Of a stretch of 64,000 bases of DNA, positions 42,588-51,845 are shown piece by piece. The notes beneath the pieces were generated by a model. The model saw only the letters and a list, made by a program, of their open reading frames with translations, was not told the origin of the DNA and did no database searches. Where the stretch lies: positions 20,734-84,733 of the forward strand of contig JBOFHK010000008.1 in assembly GCA_051649605.1 (NCBI GenBank). Reading direction: 5' to 3'. Every line of letters starts with the position of its first letter. Position 1 is the stretch's first letter. Source of the stretch: Brevinema_A sp051649605. Lineage in GTDB: Bacteria; Spirochaetota; Brevinematia; Brevinematales; Brevinemataceae. Position numbers and translations under genes: made by a program.

Positions 42588-43400
42588 TCAACCAAATTTC
42601 CCCGTTAGATATTCTTCAGTTTTTCGATCTTTGGGGACAGTAAACATCTTTTTAGTAGTATCATATTCTATAAGTTCTCCTAAATACATAAAAGCTGTGT
42701 AATCAGAAATCCGCCCTGCTTGTGCAATATTGTGTGTTACTAATATGATGGTAACGGTATTTTTTAATTCAAATAATAGTGATTCGATCATTGCAGTAGA
42801 TTTAGGATCTAACGCTGAGGTTGGTTCGTCGAGGAGGAGTACTTCAGGTTTCATTGCTAAGGTTCTTGCAATACAGAGGCGTTGTTGTTGTCCCCCTGAT
42901 AAAAAAGAACCTTTATGATGTAGTTTATCTTTAACTTCATCCCATAAAGCTGCTTTACGTAGAGATTCTTCTACCAACTGATCGCTTTCTGTACGGGTTA
43001 ATTTTGCTCCATTGAGTGTATAACCCGCAATAACATTCTGATAAATACTCATCGTAGGAAAGGGGTTAGGGTGTTGAAAAACCATACCGATTTTACGTCT
43101 GAGTAAAATAGAATCCATTTCAAGAATATTATCATTATGTAAAAATACAGCTCCTTTATAATGACATCCGTCAATTAATTCGTTCATTCGATTAAAAGTA
43201 CGAAGAAGGGTTGATTTTCCACATCCAGAAGGACCTATCACAGCAATAAGTTTATTTTGAGGAATATTCATGCTGATTGATTGTAAAACCTGGCTTTCTC
43301 CATAAAAAACACTCAGTTCTTTAACGGTAATGAGTCCCGTTTGTTTTAATCGTTTTGAAGATCCTAGTGAAGTAATAAAACTTTTATTATTAATTTCCAT
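42588..43400 (-). CDS. pstB: Phosphate ABC transporter ATP-binding protein
   Basis: A 270-residue ABC ATPase with Walker A GPSGCGKST, signature LSGGQQQRLCIARTLA, Walker B VLLLDEPTSALDP and the PstB-specific NRMNELIDGCHYKGAVFL and GMVFQHPNPFPTMSIYQNV. It powers high-affinity phosphate import through PstCA. It is the last gene of a five-gene pst operon. No phoU follows, although phoU usually ends such operons. Confidence 0.95.
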   Translation of the reverse strand: MEINNKSFITSLGSSKRLKQTGLITVKELSVFYGESQVLQSISMNIPQNKLIAVIGPSGCGKSTLLRTFNRMNELIDGCHYKGAVFLHNDNILEMDSILLRRKIGMVFQHPNPFPTMSIYQNVIAGYTLNGAKLTRTESDQLVEESLRKAALWDEVKDKLHHKGSFLSGGQQQRLCIARTLAMKPEVLLLDEPTSALDPKSTAMIESLLFELKNTVTIILVTHNIAQAGRISDYTAFMYLGELIEYDTTKKMFTVPKDRKTEEYLTGKFG

Positions 43401-43414
43401 CGAAATAGTCCTTA

Positions 43415-44305
43415 TTAAAAAGTGATTTTTATTTTATCAATTAATGGTTTAACGATTAAATTGAGTATTAAAATAATAATTACTAAAGCTAACGAAGCTC
43501 CCCAAGCATTAGCGATAAGATTCCCATTGGGAGATGTAGAATTTTTATAAATTTGCATAGCAACAGTTTCCATAGGTGCCCAGATATTGGTAGAAAAATA
43601 CGGATTCCCAAAAGCAGTAAATAGAAGAGGGGCTGTTTCTCCTAATACTCGGGAAATACCTAGTAAAGCACCTGAAGAAATTCCACCTGCTGCTGCTGGT
43701 AAGACAATTTTGAGTAATACTTTACCATAGGGAACACCTAAAGCAAGTGCAGCTTCTTTTAAGGAATTAGGAATTAATAAGAGAGTTTCATAAGAACTTT
43801 TGATAATAATAGGAAGCATCATTAAGGCTAGGGCAAAACTTCCTGCAAAAGCACTATAAGATTTAAAAGTAAGAACAATCCACAAATTAGCAATAATACC
43901 AAAAATAATAGAAGGAATTCCTTGAAGAGAATCCACACATAACAAACAGATTTTTGTAATTTTTAAATGTTTGTTTTCGGAAAGATAAATTGCAATGAGT
44001 ATCCCAAAAGGAATAGAAAATAAAGTGGCCATTCCTACGATAATGATCATCCCAATAAAAGAATTTCTAATCCCTCCAATCGCCGTATTAATCAAAGAAC
44101 TAGGAAGTTTAAAAAATTGACTATCTCCCATAGGAGCTGGAGTATCTTGAATAAAAAATCCTGGACTTATAAAAGTAAAACCTTGCGCAATAATAAAAAA
44201 TAAAATTAAAAAAAGAGGAATTAAGGCACAAAATGATAGGAGGTAAATTAATATTTTGAAACAAATTTCTTGAGTAGAAAGTTGTTTGGGAGTCATAAAT
44301 TTCAT
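43415..44305 (-). CDS. pstA: Phosphate ABC transporter permease PstA
   Basis: A 296-residue permease with about six membrane helices. The BPD EAA loop reads NSLKEAALALGVPYGKVLLKIVLP, with SRVLGETAPLLFTAFGN just after, typical of PstA. It forms the inner-membrane channel with PstC. Gaps to pstC and pstB are 13 and 14 bases. Confidence 0.93.
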   Translation of the reverse strand: MKFMTPKQLSTQEICFKILIYLLSFCALIPLFLILFFIIAQGFTFISPGFFIQDTPAPMGDSQFFKLPSSLINTAIGGIRNSFIGMIIIVGMATLFSIPFGILIAIYLSENKHLKITKICLLCVDSLQGIPSIIFGIIANLWIVLTFKSYSAFAGSFALALMMLPIIIKSSYETLLLIPNSLKEAALALGVPYGKVLLKIVLPAAAGGISSGALLGISRVLGETAPLLFTAFGNPYFSTNIWAPMETVAMQIYKNSTSPNGNLIANAWGASLALVIIILILNLIVKPLIDKIKITF

Positions 44306-44318
44306 ATTGATACTCTTT

Positions 44319-45500
44319 TTAATGGGTTTTTTGATTGCGTATTATAATTCGCCCTAGTAAAGAGAATAGTAATACGATAATCATTAACACTAGCCCTGAT
44401 TCAATCAAAGCCCCTCGCTTTAGTCCACTTGCCTCACCGTACTCGTTAGCAATTAAACTAGAAATAGTTTGAGCAGGGTCAAATAAACTCATGGGGATTT
44501 GATTACGATTTCCAATAACCATAGTAACGGCAAGTGTTTCTCCTAAAGCTCGTCCCAAAGTGAGTAATACACCAGCAATAATTCCTGAACGAGCATAGGG
44601 TAGGGTAATATGACGAATAACTTTAAAACGACTAGCTCCAAGACCAAATCCTGCTTGCCTTAATTTATCAGGAACTAAAGAAATAGCTTCTCGAGATAAT
44701 GAGGCTGCAAAAGGCATTATCATAATAGATAATACAAGTGAGGCAGTAAAAATATTAGCCCCAAATCGTGGAACTAAAAAAAACAAACCCCATAACCCAT
44801 AAATTACGGAAGGGATACCGGCTAGTAAATCAATCAAAATGGTAAATAATTTAATAATATAAGATTTACTGTACTCAGTAATTAATAGTGATACCGATAA
44901 TGCAACAGGAAAAGCAATGAATAAAGCGAGTAGTGAACTAATTAACGTACCTACAATAAAAGGGAAAATCATAAAATGACGAGTGTTTTCATTATCTACA
45001 GTATTTTCGATAAGCCCTGTCTTTGCTCCAATAAGTTGTGGATTGGTGATCGTATTATTTACTAATGTTCCAATCCATGTAAGGTTTTGAGAAAGAGTGT
45101 AACTGTTAGTGTCTTTTAGTTTGGAAGAAATAGAGATAGTATACTCACCATCCTCCAAAATTTTTGGAGAGATGATAAGTATATTATTTGTCTGTTGTAT
45201 GTCGAATGGAATGGATTGATCTCGGTAGCTGATTGTAATCACATCTGTTAGGTTTTGTGTTAAAATAGGTACACTAAAAGAAATAAAAAATTCTGAATTT
45301 TCTGATAGGTGTACACGATTTATTTCTAAAAATTTAGTATTCCAAGTGGATTTTGTTAAAAATGACATTTTAGAAAGAGCAATAGATTCTCGGCTATGCC
45401 AAAATAATGAAAATACTAATAAAAATACAATACCAATAAAGCATAGAGTGCAACCAAATGTAACAACATTAGAAGCTTTATCAAGAGTAATTTTTGCCAT
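44319..45500 (-). CDS. pstC: Phosphate ABC transporter permease PstC with periplasmic insert
   Basis: A 393-residue permease. TM1 (~17-32) is separated from the other helices by ~125 residues of beta-rich, probably periplasmic sequence (NRVHLSENSEFFISFSVPIL ... YTISISSKL), which classical PstC (~320) lacks. The channel part has DKLRQAGFGLGASRFKVIRHITLP (EAA loop) and GRALGETLAVTMVIGN. The insert could interact with one of the two PstS lipoproteins. It lies 24 bases after pstS. Confidence 0.92.
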   Translation of the reverse strand: MAKITLDKASNVVTFGCTLCFIGIVFLLVFSLFWHSRESIALSKMSFLTKSTWNTKFLEINRVHLSENSEFFISFSVPILTQNLTDVITISYRDQSIPFDIQQTNNILIISPKILEDGEYTISISSKLKDTNSYTLSQNLTWIGTLVNNTITNPQLIGAKTGLIENTVDNENTRHFMIFPFIVGTLISSLLALFIAFPVALSVSLLITEYSKSYIIKLFTILIDLLAGIPSVIYGLWGLFFLVPRFGANIFTASLVLSIMIMPFAASLSREAISLVPDKLRQAGFGLGASRFKVIRHITLPYARSGIIAGVLLTLGRALGETLAVTMVIGNRNQIPMSLFDPAQTISSLIANEYGEASGLKRGALIESGLVLMIIVLLFSLLGRIIIRNQKTH

Positions 45501-45524
45501 GAATATTTCTCTATTATGGTTATT

Positions 45525-46580
45525 TTATAGTGTATCTACAACAGGGGTACCATTATAAGTAATTTGATTGATAATATTTTTTCCTAATTCTAATACATTT
45601 TCTGGCATTGGAGAAAAATATAGTTGTTCGTGTTGGCTTTGTGCTTCAGAGGTGTACATCCATTGAAGAAGTTTTACAAGCTCTTGAGCTTGTGCTAGAG
45701 GTCGCTTGTTATAATTTTGTTCTTTACGAACAAGTAAATAGGAAAAAGTTGCCATAGGGGCGGACTCCATTCCAGAGGTGTCTGTTAAAGAAACTCTAGT
45801 ATCGTTAGGAATATTTATTGAAGCAGCTGCAGCACTAGCATTAACAATATCACCGATTACAAATTTACCTGAACGATTTTTGATTTTGGCTACAGGAAAA
45901 TTATTTTGTCTTGCATAAACGAGATCAACATAAGCAATTGCTCCCTGATTTTCTTTAGCAAATGCCATAACAGCGGAATTCCCTTTTTGTCCAACTCCTG
46001 CGAGCCAGTTAATTGTTTTTCCTGTTCCAAAAAGGTCTGCCCATTTAGTACTTGCTTTGGTCATAAATTCTGACATAACAAATGTTGTTCCACTGCTATC
46101 AGAACGGTATACAGGAATAATTGCTAGTGCGGGGAGAGTTTCTTGAGGATTGAGCACTTGAATTTGAGGATCGTTCCATAAGGTGATTTCACCAGCATAG
46201 ATTTTAGCAATAAGATCTGCATCAAGGGCAATAGGTTCGGATGTGTCATCTTTACCAGGAATGTTATAAGTAAAGTTTACAGCAGCTAATACAGCGGGAA
46301 TATGGAGAAGTTCTGATTCTTGTTCTGTGATTTCTTGATCAGATAGAAATGCATCGGTTGCTCCAAAATCAACAATCCCAGAGGAAATATTTTGGATACC
46401 GCCACCAGATCCAATCCCTTGGTAGATAACGGATACACCTGAAAGTTTTGTGTAGTCTGCAAATAGTTGATTATAGATGGGAGCAGGGAATGTTGCTCCA
46501 GCTCCTTGAAGCATTGTAACTTTGTTTGAAGAACAAGCTACTATAAACAGTATTGTAGAAAATAATAAAATATTTTTCAT
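45525..46580 (-). CDS. pstS: Phosphate-binding lipoprotein PstS (first type)
   Basis: A 351-residue lipoprotein (lipobox VAC with Cys16). PstS motifs are QGAGATFPAPIYNQLF, YQGIGSGGGIQNI, VDFGATDAFL, YRSDSSGTTFVMSEF and GAIAYVDLVYA. It captures phosphate in the periplasm and hands it to PstCA. The SGT and T/F phosphate ligands appear intact. It lies immediately upstream of pstC and is probably the cognate receptor. Confidence 0.94.
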   Translation of the reverse strand: MKNILLFSTILFIVACSSNKVTMLQGAGATFPAPIYNQLFADYTKLSGVSVIYQGIGSGGGIQNISSGIVDFGATDAFLSDQEITEQESELLHIPAVLAAVNFTYNIPGKDDTSEPIALDADLIAKIYAGEITLWNDPQIQVLNPQETLPALAIIPVYRSDSSGTTFVMSEFMTKASTKWADLFGTGKTINWLAGVGQKGNSAVMAFAKENQGAIAYVDLVYARQNNFPVAKIKNRSGKFVIGDIVNASAAAASINIPNDTRVSLTDTSGMESAPMATFSYLLVRKEQNYNKRPLAQAQELVKLLQWMYTSEAQSQHEQLYFSPMPENVLELGKNIINQITYNGTPVVDTL

Positions 46581-46624
46581 ATTTCTAACTCCTATATATT
46601 TGGTTAGGGTATTTTGGTTATAAT

Positions 46625-47725
46625 TTATTGTTTTGTGGGGAGCAATTGTTCCCCATCATACATAACATTGCTAAGCATGCTATGGGAGGTATATCGAAAT
46701 TTTGGTGTTAATCCAGCAAAATACAAAGGTTCCAATTCACGTTGAGCAGAGGCAGATAATATCCAGTTGATAAAATCTACAAGATCTTGTGCCTGTGCTT
46801 TTGTTTTATCGTTATAGTTTTGATCTTTTTTAACAAGAATGTAGATCATTCCAGTTGCAACGCCAGATTCTCTACCTTCTTTAGGGTAAGTGAGATCTAC
46901 TCTATTATCTTTGTTTGTGGAAGCGACTTTCATGGCCTCAAGTGTTCTAAAATTACACCCTCGTCCATAAACACCAAGGTAATTTTTAATGCGGATTAAG
47001 GGAATATTATTTTGGATTCCATAGATCATAGTGGTGTAGGTGAGCCCTCCAGAAGTTTGAATTAAGGTTTTCATAAGATCTAATGCGGTATTTCCTTCTT
47101 TGTTTGTTAGTGGTAATTTATTAATACGTCCGTGTTTCCATAAGGGAGTAGCTTTTGTAAGAAAAGAAGTTAGTAAATAAGTATCTCCAGATATATTAGC
47201 CCGCTGAATAAAAGTGATAGGGAGATTGGGGAATATTCGCGATTTGTTTTCTGCGACTGTTTTGTTTAAATTGATAATTTCGGGATCATTCCAATGGGTG
47301 ATTTGTCGATTTATAACTTTTGCAAGAATTTCTGGGGTAAAGTATACAGGATCAGCATTTAAAGAAAACTCTTCTCCAGGAATATTGTAGGCAAAATTAA
47401 TCCCAGCAGCGGCTATTGGAATATGAAGAATATCGGGATTTTCTTTGTATTGTTGATCACTTAGAGGAATAGAAGTTAGTGCAAAATCTACTTCTCCTGC
47501 AATTAATGCATCAATTCCAGCATAAGAATTTAGTGTTTCATAATTAATTTTAGTTGTAGAATTTTTTTCAAATATGGTAAATAACTTAGAAGACATAGGG
47601 AGAACAAAACTAGAACCTTTTCCGATTAAGGTATTAGTATTTTTTTGAGATGAGTTACCTCGTTGGGGGGGAGTACAGCTTGTAATGGCAAGTATTAGAA
47701 AGAAAAATTTAGTATATCTATTCAT
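46625..47725 (-). CDS. Divergent PstS-like lipoprotein
   Basis: A 366-residue lipoprotein (lipobox TSC with Cys17). It aligns with the adjacent PstS along its length (GKGSSFVLPMSSKLFTIFE; EVDFALTSIPLS; QRANISGDTYLLTSFLTKA; GLTYTTMIYGIQN) but replaces the phosphate-contact loops: GSGGGIQ becomes ETLNSYAGIDA, and RSDSSGTT becomes RANISGDT. It may bind a different oxyanion or have lower affinity. GAGAGG six bases before ATG 47725 sets the start. It is the first gene of the operon, 44 bases before pstS. Confidence 0.85.
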   Translation of the reverse strand: MNRYTKFFFLILAITSCTPPQRGNSSQKNTNTLIGKGSSFVLPMSSKLFTIFEKNSTTKINYETLNSYAGIDALIAGEVDFALTSIPLSDQQYKENPDILHIPIAAAGINFAYNIPGEEFSLNADPVYFTPEILAKVINRQITHWNDPEIINLNKTVAENKSRIFPNLPITFIQRANISGDTYLLTSFLTKATPLWKHGRINKLPLTNKEGNTALDLMKTLIQTSGGLTYTTMIYGIQNNIPLIRIKNYLGVYGRGCNFRTLEAMKVASTNKDNRVDLTYPKEGRESGVATGMIYILVKKDQNYNDKTKAQAQDLVDFINWILSASAQRELEPLYFAGLTPKFRYTSHSMLSNVMYDGEQLLPTKQ

Positions 47726-47750
47726 AAACAACCTCTCTGAACCAATAATA

Positions 47751-47795
47751 GTTTAGTATATGTGTATTATATACTAAACTTCTACTATTTGTCAA
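47751..47795 (-). promoter_or_regulatory. pst operon promoter with overlapping palindrome
   Basis: Minus-strand TTGACA (47795-47790), an 18-base spacer and TATAAT (47771-47766). A perfect 11-base inverted repeat (GTTTAGTATAT / ATATACTAAAC, 47751-47761 and 47769-47779) covers the -10 and start site. This is a candidate phosphate-responsive operator. Confidence 0.75.
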
Positions 47796-47975
47796 TATAT
47801 AATTATCTTCAAAAATTAAATAGAAATATTATGTACGATATTATACTTTAATAACTACTTCAAAATCCCTTATTAAAAATAGCTTACTAAAATACTAGAT
47901 TTTATTGCCAATAAAATATATAATAATATAGAGCGTTTTATCCGATGATAATATAAAATCACTAAAAAAGGTATT

Positions 47976-48200
47976 ATGGATTATAAAGAATTATCACTTG
48001 TAACTATTATTAAATATATTCCTCCTAAGGTTTTGATTAAAATTAATACCCAAATTTATTTAGCACGATTTGATGCTGACTTTGATCCGCCACTGGAAGG
48101 GAGTTTGTTATTATATGTTATACATTATCAAGGTTCTCATATTACAATTCAAAAATCAGAGATAATAAATAGTTCTATCAATTTAAATATTATCTTATAA
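47976..48200 (+). CDS. Small hypothetical protein upstream of the HD-GYP-like gene
   Basis: A 74-residue, beta-rich, cytoplasmic protein (MDYKELSLVTIIKYI start) that I do not recognise. AAAGG lies upstream of the ATG, and it ends 12 bases before the HD-GYP-like gene, so the two are probably co-expressed. It might be a small partner or nucleotide-binding domain for the latter. No motif supports a more exact call. Confidence 0.6.
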   Translation: MDYKELSLVTIIKYIPPKVLIKINTQIYLARFDADFDPPLEGSLLLYVIHYQGSHITIQKSEIINSSINLNIIL

Positions 48201-48212
48201 TTAAAGGTATCT

Positions 48213-49373
48213 ATGGGAAAAAAACTAACTATTTCAGAAATTTCAATTGGCTCACGCTATACTGCTCCATTGTTGGATAAAAAACAAAATCTTCTTCTCC
48301 CTGCGTATCATTCCATCCATCCTGATTACCTTAAAGAATGGCTACAAACTGGTAATTATGTTCTTACAGAAGGAGCGGAAGTAGAAGATACAAGTATATT
48401 CTATGAAATAGAATTACCAGGATATATAGATAAAGAAACTCGTAATTTATTGAACACTTACTATAAAACAGTACAGCTCTTTAAATCGTCTTGTACTAAT
48501 ATTCATCAACTAACTTTAAACCAAATTCAAAAAATCATAGCTCCGTGGATTTCTTATGCCCTAGCTAGAGAAAATCTTTCTCCTTTTTTAAAAGTTTGTC
48601 GTTATGCTTTATTTCTATTGGAAGATTATTTTTATATTCATAGTGTTGATACAATGCTTATTTCTCTAGGGGTTTATAAGCAATATTATAATAAAGAAAT
48701 TGTAACAATAGAATTAACCAAATTAGCTACAGGGGCTTTGTTATGCGATATCGGAATGCTATTACTTCCTAAAAATCTAACTCAAACCGATCAAATATAC
48801 ACAGAAGAGCAAAAAAAAGAAATCCAAAAACATACAATTTTAGGATATAGTTTTTTAAGTACTAAATTAGAGCTACCTCAAGAAATATGTCAACCCGCAT
48901 TAGAACACCATGAAAGATCGGATGGGAGCGGTTATCCTTATCAATATGAAGGTAATAAATTACATCCTAATAGTATTATTATTTCTTTAGCAGACGTTTT
49001 TGCCTCTCAGATTCATGGACGCTCTTTTAAAGAAGGGAAAGAACCTACGGAAATTTTAAAAGATTTTATTCAAACAATGATGCCTGTTTTTCCTGAGCAA
49101 TATTCTTCATTTATTTCTGCATTTATTTCTTATATAACTATATATCCAGCGACTAGCGTATTAGAATTGAATACAAAAGAAGTTGCTATCGTTATAAAAA
49201 CCTATCCACAGTATCCCACAAGACCTAAAATTTTATTATTGTTAGATCCAAATAAAAATCGATATGATTCGCTTTTAGAAATTGATCTGAGTGATGACAA
49301 TAACCAACATATTTCAATCACGGGTATTTATACACGAAAAATGCTCGAATCGCTTAATATTAATAATTGGTAA
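48213..49373 (+). CDS. HD-GYP-like domain protein with altered HD motif
   Basis: A 386-residue protein. An N-terminal ~100 residues are followed by an HD-GYP fold: ATGALLCDIGMLLLPKNL, KHTILGYSFL, ALEHHERSDGSGYP (Gly240-Tyr241-Pro242) and IISLADVFA. The canonical HD dyad reads Cys178-Asp179, so one metal-ligand histidine is missing while the GYP and later His/Asp ligands remain. HD-GYP enzymes hydrolyse c-di-GMP; this one may be inactive, use one metal less or act as a sensor. It is followed after 13 bases by a methyltransferase, an odd pairing. Confidence 0.82.
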   Translation: MGKKLTISEISIGSRYTAPLLDKKQNLLLPAYHSIHPDYLKEWLQTGNYVLTEGAEVEDTSIFYEIELPGYIDKETRNLLNTYYKTVQLFKSSCTNIHQLTLNQIQKIIAPWISYALARENLSPFLKVCRYALFLLEDYFYIHSVDTMLISLGVYKQYYNKEIVTIELTKLATGALLCDIGMLLLPKNLTQTDQIYTEEQKKEIQKHTILGYSFLSTKLELPQEICQPALEHHERSDGSGYPYQYEGNKLHPNSIIISLADVFASQIHGRSFKEGKEPTEILKDFIQTMMPVFPEQYSSFISAFISYITIYPATSVLELNTKEVAIVIKTYPQYPTRPKILLLLDPNKNRYDSLLEIDLSDDNNQHISITGIYTRKMLESLNINNW

Positions 49374-49386
49374 AGAGGATAAGCTA

Positions 49387-50799
49387 TTGTCTAATGTTTC
49401 TTATAAACAGTATTTTGAATATATTATTTTAGATTTTCCTAAAAAAGATATGGTACTATATGAAGATTTTCATAAAGCCGAAACTTGTTATATTGAGCAG
49501 TACCATTCTCTTCAAATAGAGTTGTTACTCTCACCTAAAAATCTAATTGATTGGACACTCTATACCCCGCAAGGAGTCTCTCCTATCTCTAATTTACAAC
49601 GACACTCAAATTTTTTATTTCAAGGTAATAATTTATTGGTATTACATACGATCAAATCTTTTTTCAAAAATTCTGTTAAATTGATATATATTGACCCTCC
49701 TTATAATACAGGAAATACTTTCACTTACAAAGATAAATTTTCTCGAGCGATGTGGCTTTTATTTATGAAGAATAGACTAGAAATCGCTCGGGAATTTCTA
49801 CAGCAGGATGGGATTTTTGTCGTTCAATGTGATGAGAATGAGCATGCTTATTTAAAGATTTTATTAGACGAATTATTTGGAGAAGAGTTATTTTTAGGAG
49901 CAATTACGGTACTAACGAATCCCAGTGGTAGAGATTACCGATCTTTGGCACGTACTCATGAATATTTATTAATTTATGGTAATAGTATCCAAGCAGAATT
50001 ATATCCTTTAGTATTAGATAAAGATTTTCCTTTTAATGATCAATTAGGGGGTTTTGAATTACGAGGTCTAAGAAACGGTAATATAAGATTTCATCAAGGA
50101 AATCGTCCTAATTTATATTATCCTTTTTACGTAAATCCCAAGAAAAAAGATCAATACGGGCATCATATTGTTTCCTTGACTTCTAAAAAATCTTGGATAG
50201 AAATCTACCCTAAAGAATCCCAAGGGGTTCATACTGTTTGGCGTTGGGGAAAAGATAAAGTTTTACAGAATATTACAAATTCTCCCCAGTCTTCTAATCT
50301 TGTCGCAAGAGCTTCTAAAAACAGCTATTTAATTTTTGAAAAATATCGTAAAAATACTAGATTAGCTCGTACTATTTGGGATGATAAAGAATTTTATACA
50401 AGTAAAGGAACAAAACAAATTAAAAAATTATTTCAAGACTCTGTATTTGATTACCCTAAACCAGAACTACTGATCGCAAAAATTATTGATATTGCAACCA
50501 AAAAAGGAGACAGAGTCATGGATTTCTTTTTAGGTTCTGGTACAACTGTTGCAGTAGCTCATAAAGCAGGACGTTCTTGGATAGGGGTAGAACAGATGGA
50601 CTATATTAATACGGTTACGATTCCTCGTCTTCAGAAAGTTATTCAAGGACAAGACCAAGGAGGAGCAAGCTCTCATTATTTTTGGAATGGAGGGGGGGAC
50701 TTTATTTTTAGTGGCTTAGAACCGAGGGAAGAATTTCCTTATTATAAAAAACTTGAAATAGACAATATTTTACATCAATTAGGGTGTGATATAGAATAA
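49387..50799 (+). CDS. Orphan beta-class DNA methyltransferase, type III Mod-like
   Basis: A 470-residue protein. IDPPYNTGNTFTYKDKF (motif IV, DPPY) precedes VMDFFLGSGTTVAVAHKAG (motif I), the order of beta-class adenine-N6 methylases such as EcoP15 Mod. The region in between is the target-recognition part. No Res helicase or endonuclease is nearby, so it is an orphan or a regulatory/phase methylase. The start is placed at TTG 49387 because GAGG lies eight bases before it. An upstream ATG at 49291 would overlap the HD-GYP-like gene by 83 bases. Confidence 0.85.
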   Translation: MSNVSYKQYFEYIILDFPKKDMVLYEDFHKAETCYIEQYHSLQIELLLSPKNLIDWTLYTPQGVSPISNLQRHSNFLFQGNNLLVLHTIKSFFKNSVKLIYIDPPYNTGNTFTYKDKFSRAMWLLFMKNRLEIAREFLQQDGIFVVQCDENEHAYLKILLDELFGEELFLGAITVLTNPSGRDYRSLARTHEYLLIYGNSIQAELYPLVLDKDFPFNDQLGGFELRGLRNGNIRFHQGNRPNLYYPFYVNPKKKDQYGHHIVSLTSKKSWIEIYPKESQGVHTVWRWGKDKVLQNITNSPQSSNLVARASKNSYLIFEKYRKNTRLARTIWDDKEFYTSKGTKQIKKLFQDSVFDYPKPELLIAKIIDIATKKGDRVMDFFLGSGTTVAVAHKAGRSWIGVEQMDYINTVTIPRLQKVIQGQDQGGASSHYFWNGGGDFIFSGLEPREEFPYYKKLEIDNILHQLGCDIE

Positions 50800-50802
50800 T
50801 AA

Positions 50803-50925
50803 TTTGATATAAGTAATAAGCTCTTAAAAACTATATTTAGAGGTAATGGGATATTGGTAATAAATGCTATCCAAGATCATAAAAATCTTATCTTACAGTT
50901 GAGTCAAATAGAAATATCGTTATAA
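50803..50925 (+). pseudogene. Possible short gene remnant
   Basis: A 40-codon open frame without a start (NKLLKTIFRGNGILVINAIQ region, stop TAA at ~50925) directly after the methyltransferase. It could be a fragment of a lost downstream gene. The evidence is weak. Confidence 0.25.
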
Positions 50926-50933
50926 AAATAAGT

Positions 50934-51125
50934 CTATTGAGATAACCATTTCAAAAGAGTTTGCTGTCTTAGCGATTGTTCCGTAGCTCTTTGAATTTCA
51001 AGTTGATTGTGGAGAGCTTTACGCTCATAAAGAGGATCATTAATATCTAGTTCATAAAGATTGGGCTGAACATAACGAACACAAGAAATAGTAAAAAATA
51101 ATACAATTACTAATGAATATTTCAT
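50934..51125 (-). CDS. Small lipoprotein
   Basis: A 63-residue protein with a lipoprotein signal (hydrophobic residues 4-12, lipobox TISC with Cys15), then a short helical, Gln/Arg-rich mature part (QLEIQRATEQSLRQQTLL). The function is unknown; its size recalls small outer-membrane lipoproteins that tether other structures. A consensus promoter (TTGACA, 17-base spacer, TATAAT; 51200-51172) drives it alone. Confidence 0.7.
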   Translation of the reverse strand: MKYSLVIVLFFTISCVRYVQPNLYELDINDPLYERKALHNQLEIQRATEQSLRQQTLLKWLSQ

Positions 51126-51171
51126 AAATAAATATACTCCATTATTCTATATTACACTCTATTTCTGTGAT

Positions 51172-51200
51172 ATTATACTTCGTTTTTTTAGATTTGTCAA
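51172..51200 (-). promoter_or_regulatory. Promoter of the small lipoprotein
   Basis: Minus-strand TTGACA (51200-51195), a 17-base spacer and TATAAT (51177-51172). Confidence 0.8.
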
Positions 51201-51845
51201 TGGCTTATTCAAAAAATATAAGTCTTTTTTTATGATGGGAATAGCAATAAACTCAGTTTATTAAGAAGATAGTAGTAAATATTCTACGATTGATATTATT
51301 TATATAAAATAAGGCAGTGTTATTTTTTTTTAACTTATTGAATAAGCTCTTGAAGATATTTATTTTTCTTTTAATGAAATTGATGATGGTATAGCAACTA
51401 TACTGATTTAGAAATAATCACTGAAAACATAATATCTCTAATCAAAAAACAATAGGACTAGCTTATATACTAGGTAAATTTAATTGCTTATTAAATTCTT
51501 TGGAAGTAAAAATTCTCTCTAATAATAAAAAATAAGTCTATAGATATTTGATCAAACTTACCGTGTAAGAGGCTTAGTAGGGAAACTATTAATAAGTTAG
51601 TATGATATCCAACTATATCAATTAAAAATTTTGTTTACATAATACCTATTATCGATAATTGAAAATCAGAACAAGATTAAGCGAACTATCGAGTGAACTA
51701 TTAAACAAGGAAGCGTCGGACACTAAGTTTTATTTTTCGTATCGAGAGTTCTAAGACTATCTTATAGGCTATACTCTACCTGTTGGTGAATAGAACGGAG
51801 CAGGGTAATAATTATTATCGTCTTATAGAGAAAATAGGGTTTTTA
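51201..51845. other. Gene-poor AT-rich gap
   Basis: No intact gene is seen. A plus-strand 37-codon open tail (~51422-51533, ...IGLAYILGKF..., stop TAA) without a start looks like debris of a decayed gene. I see no convincing RNA fold, terminator or repeat. Confidence 0.4.
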
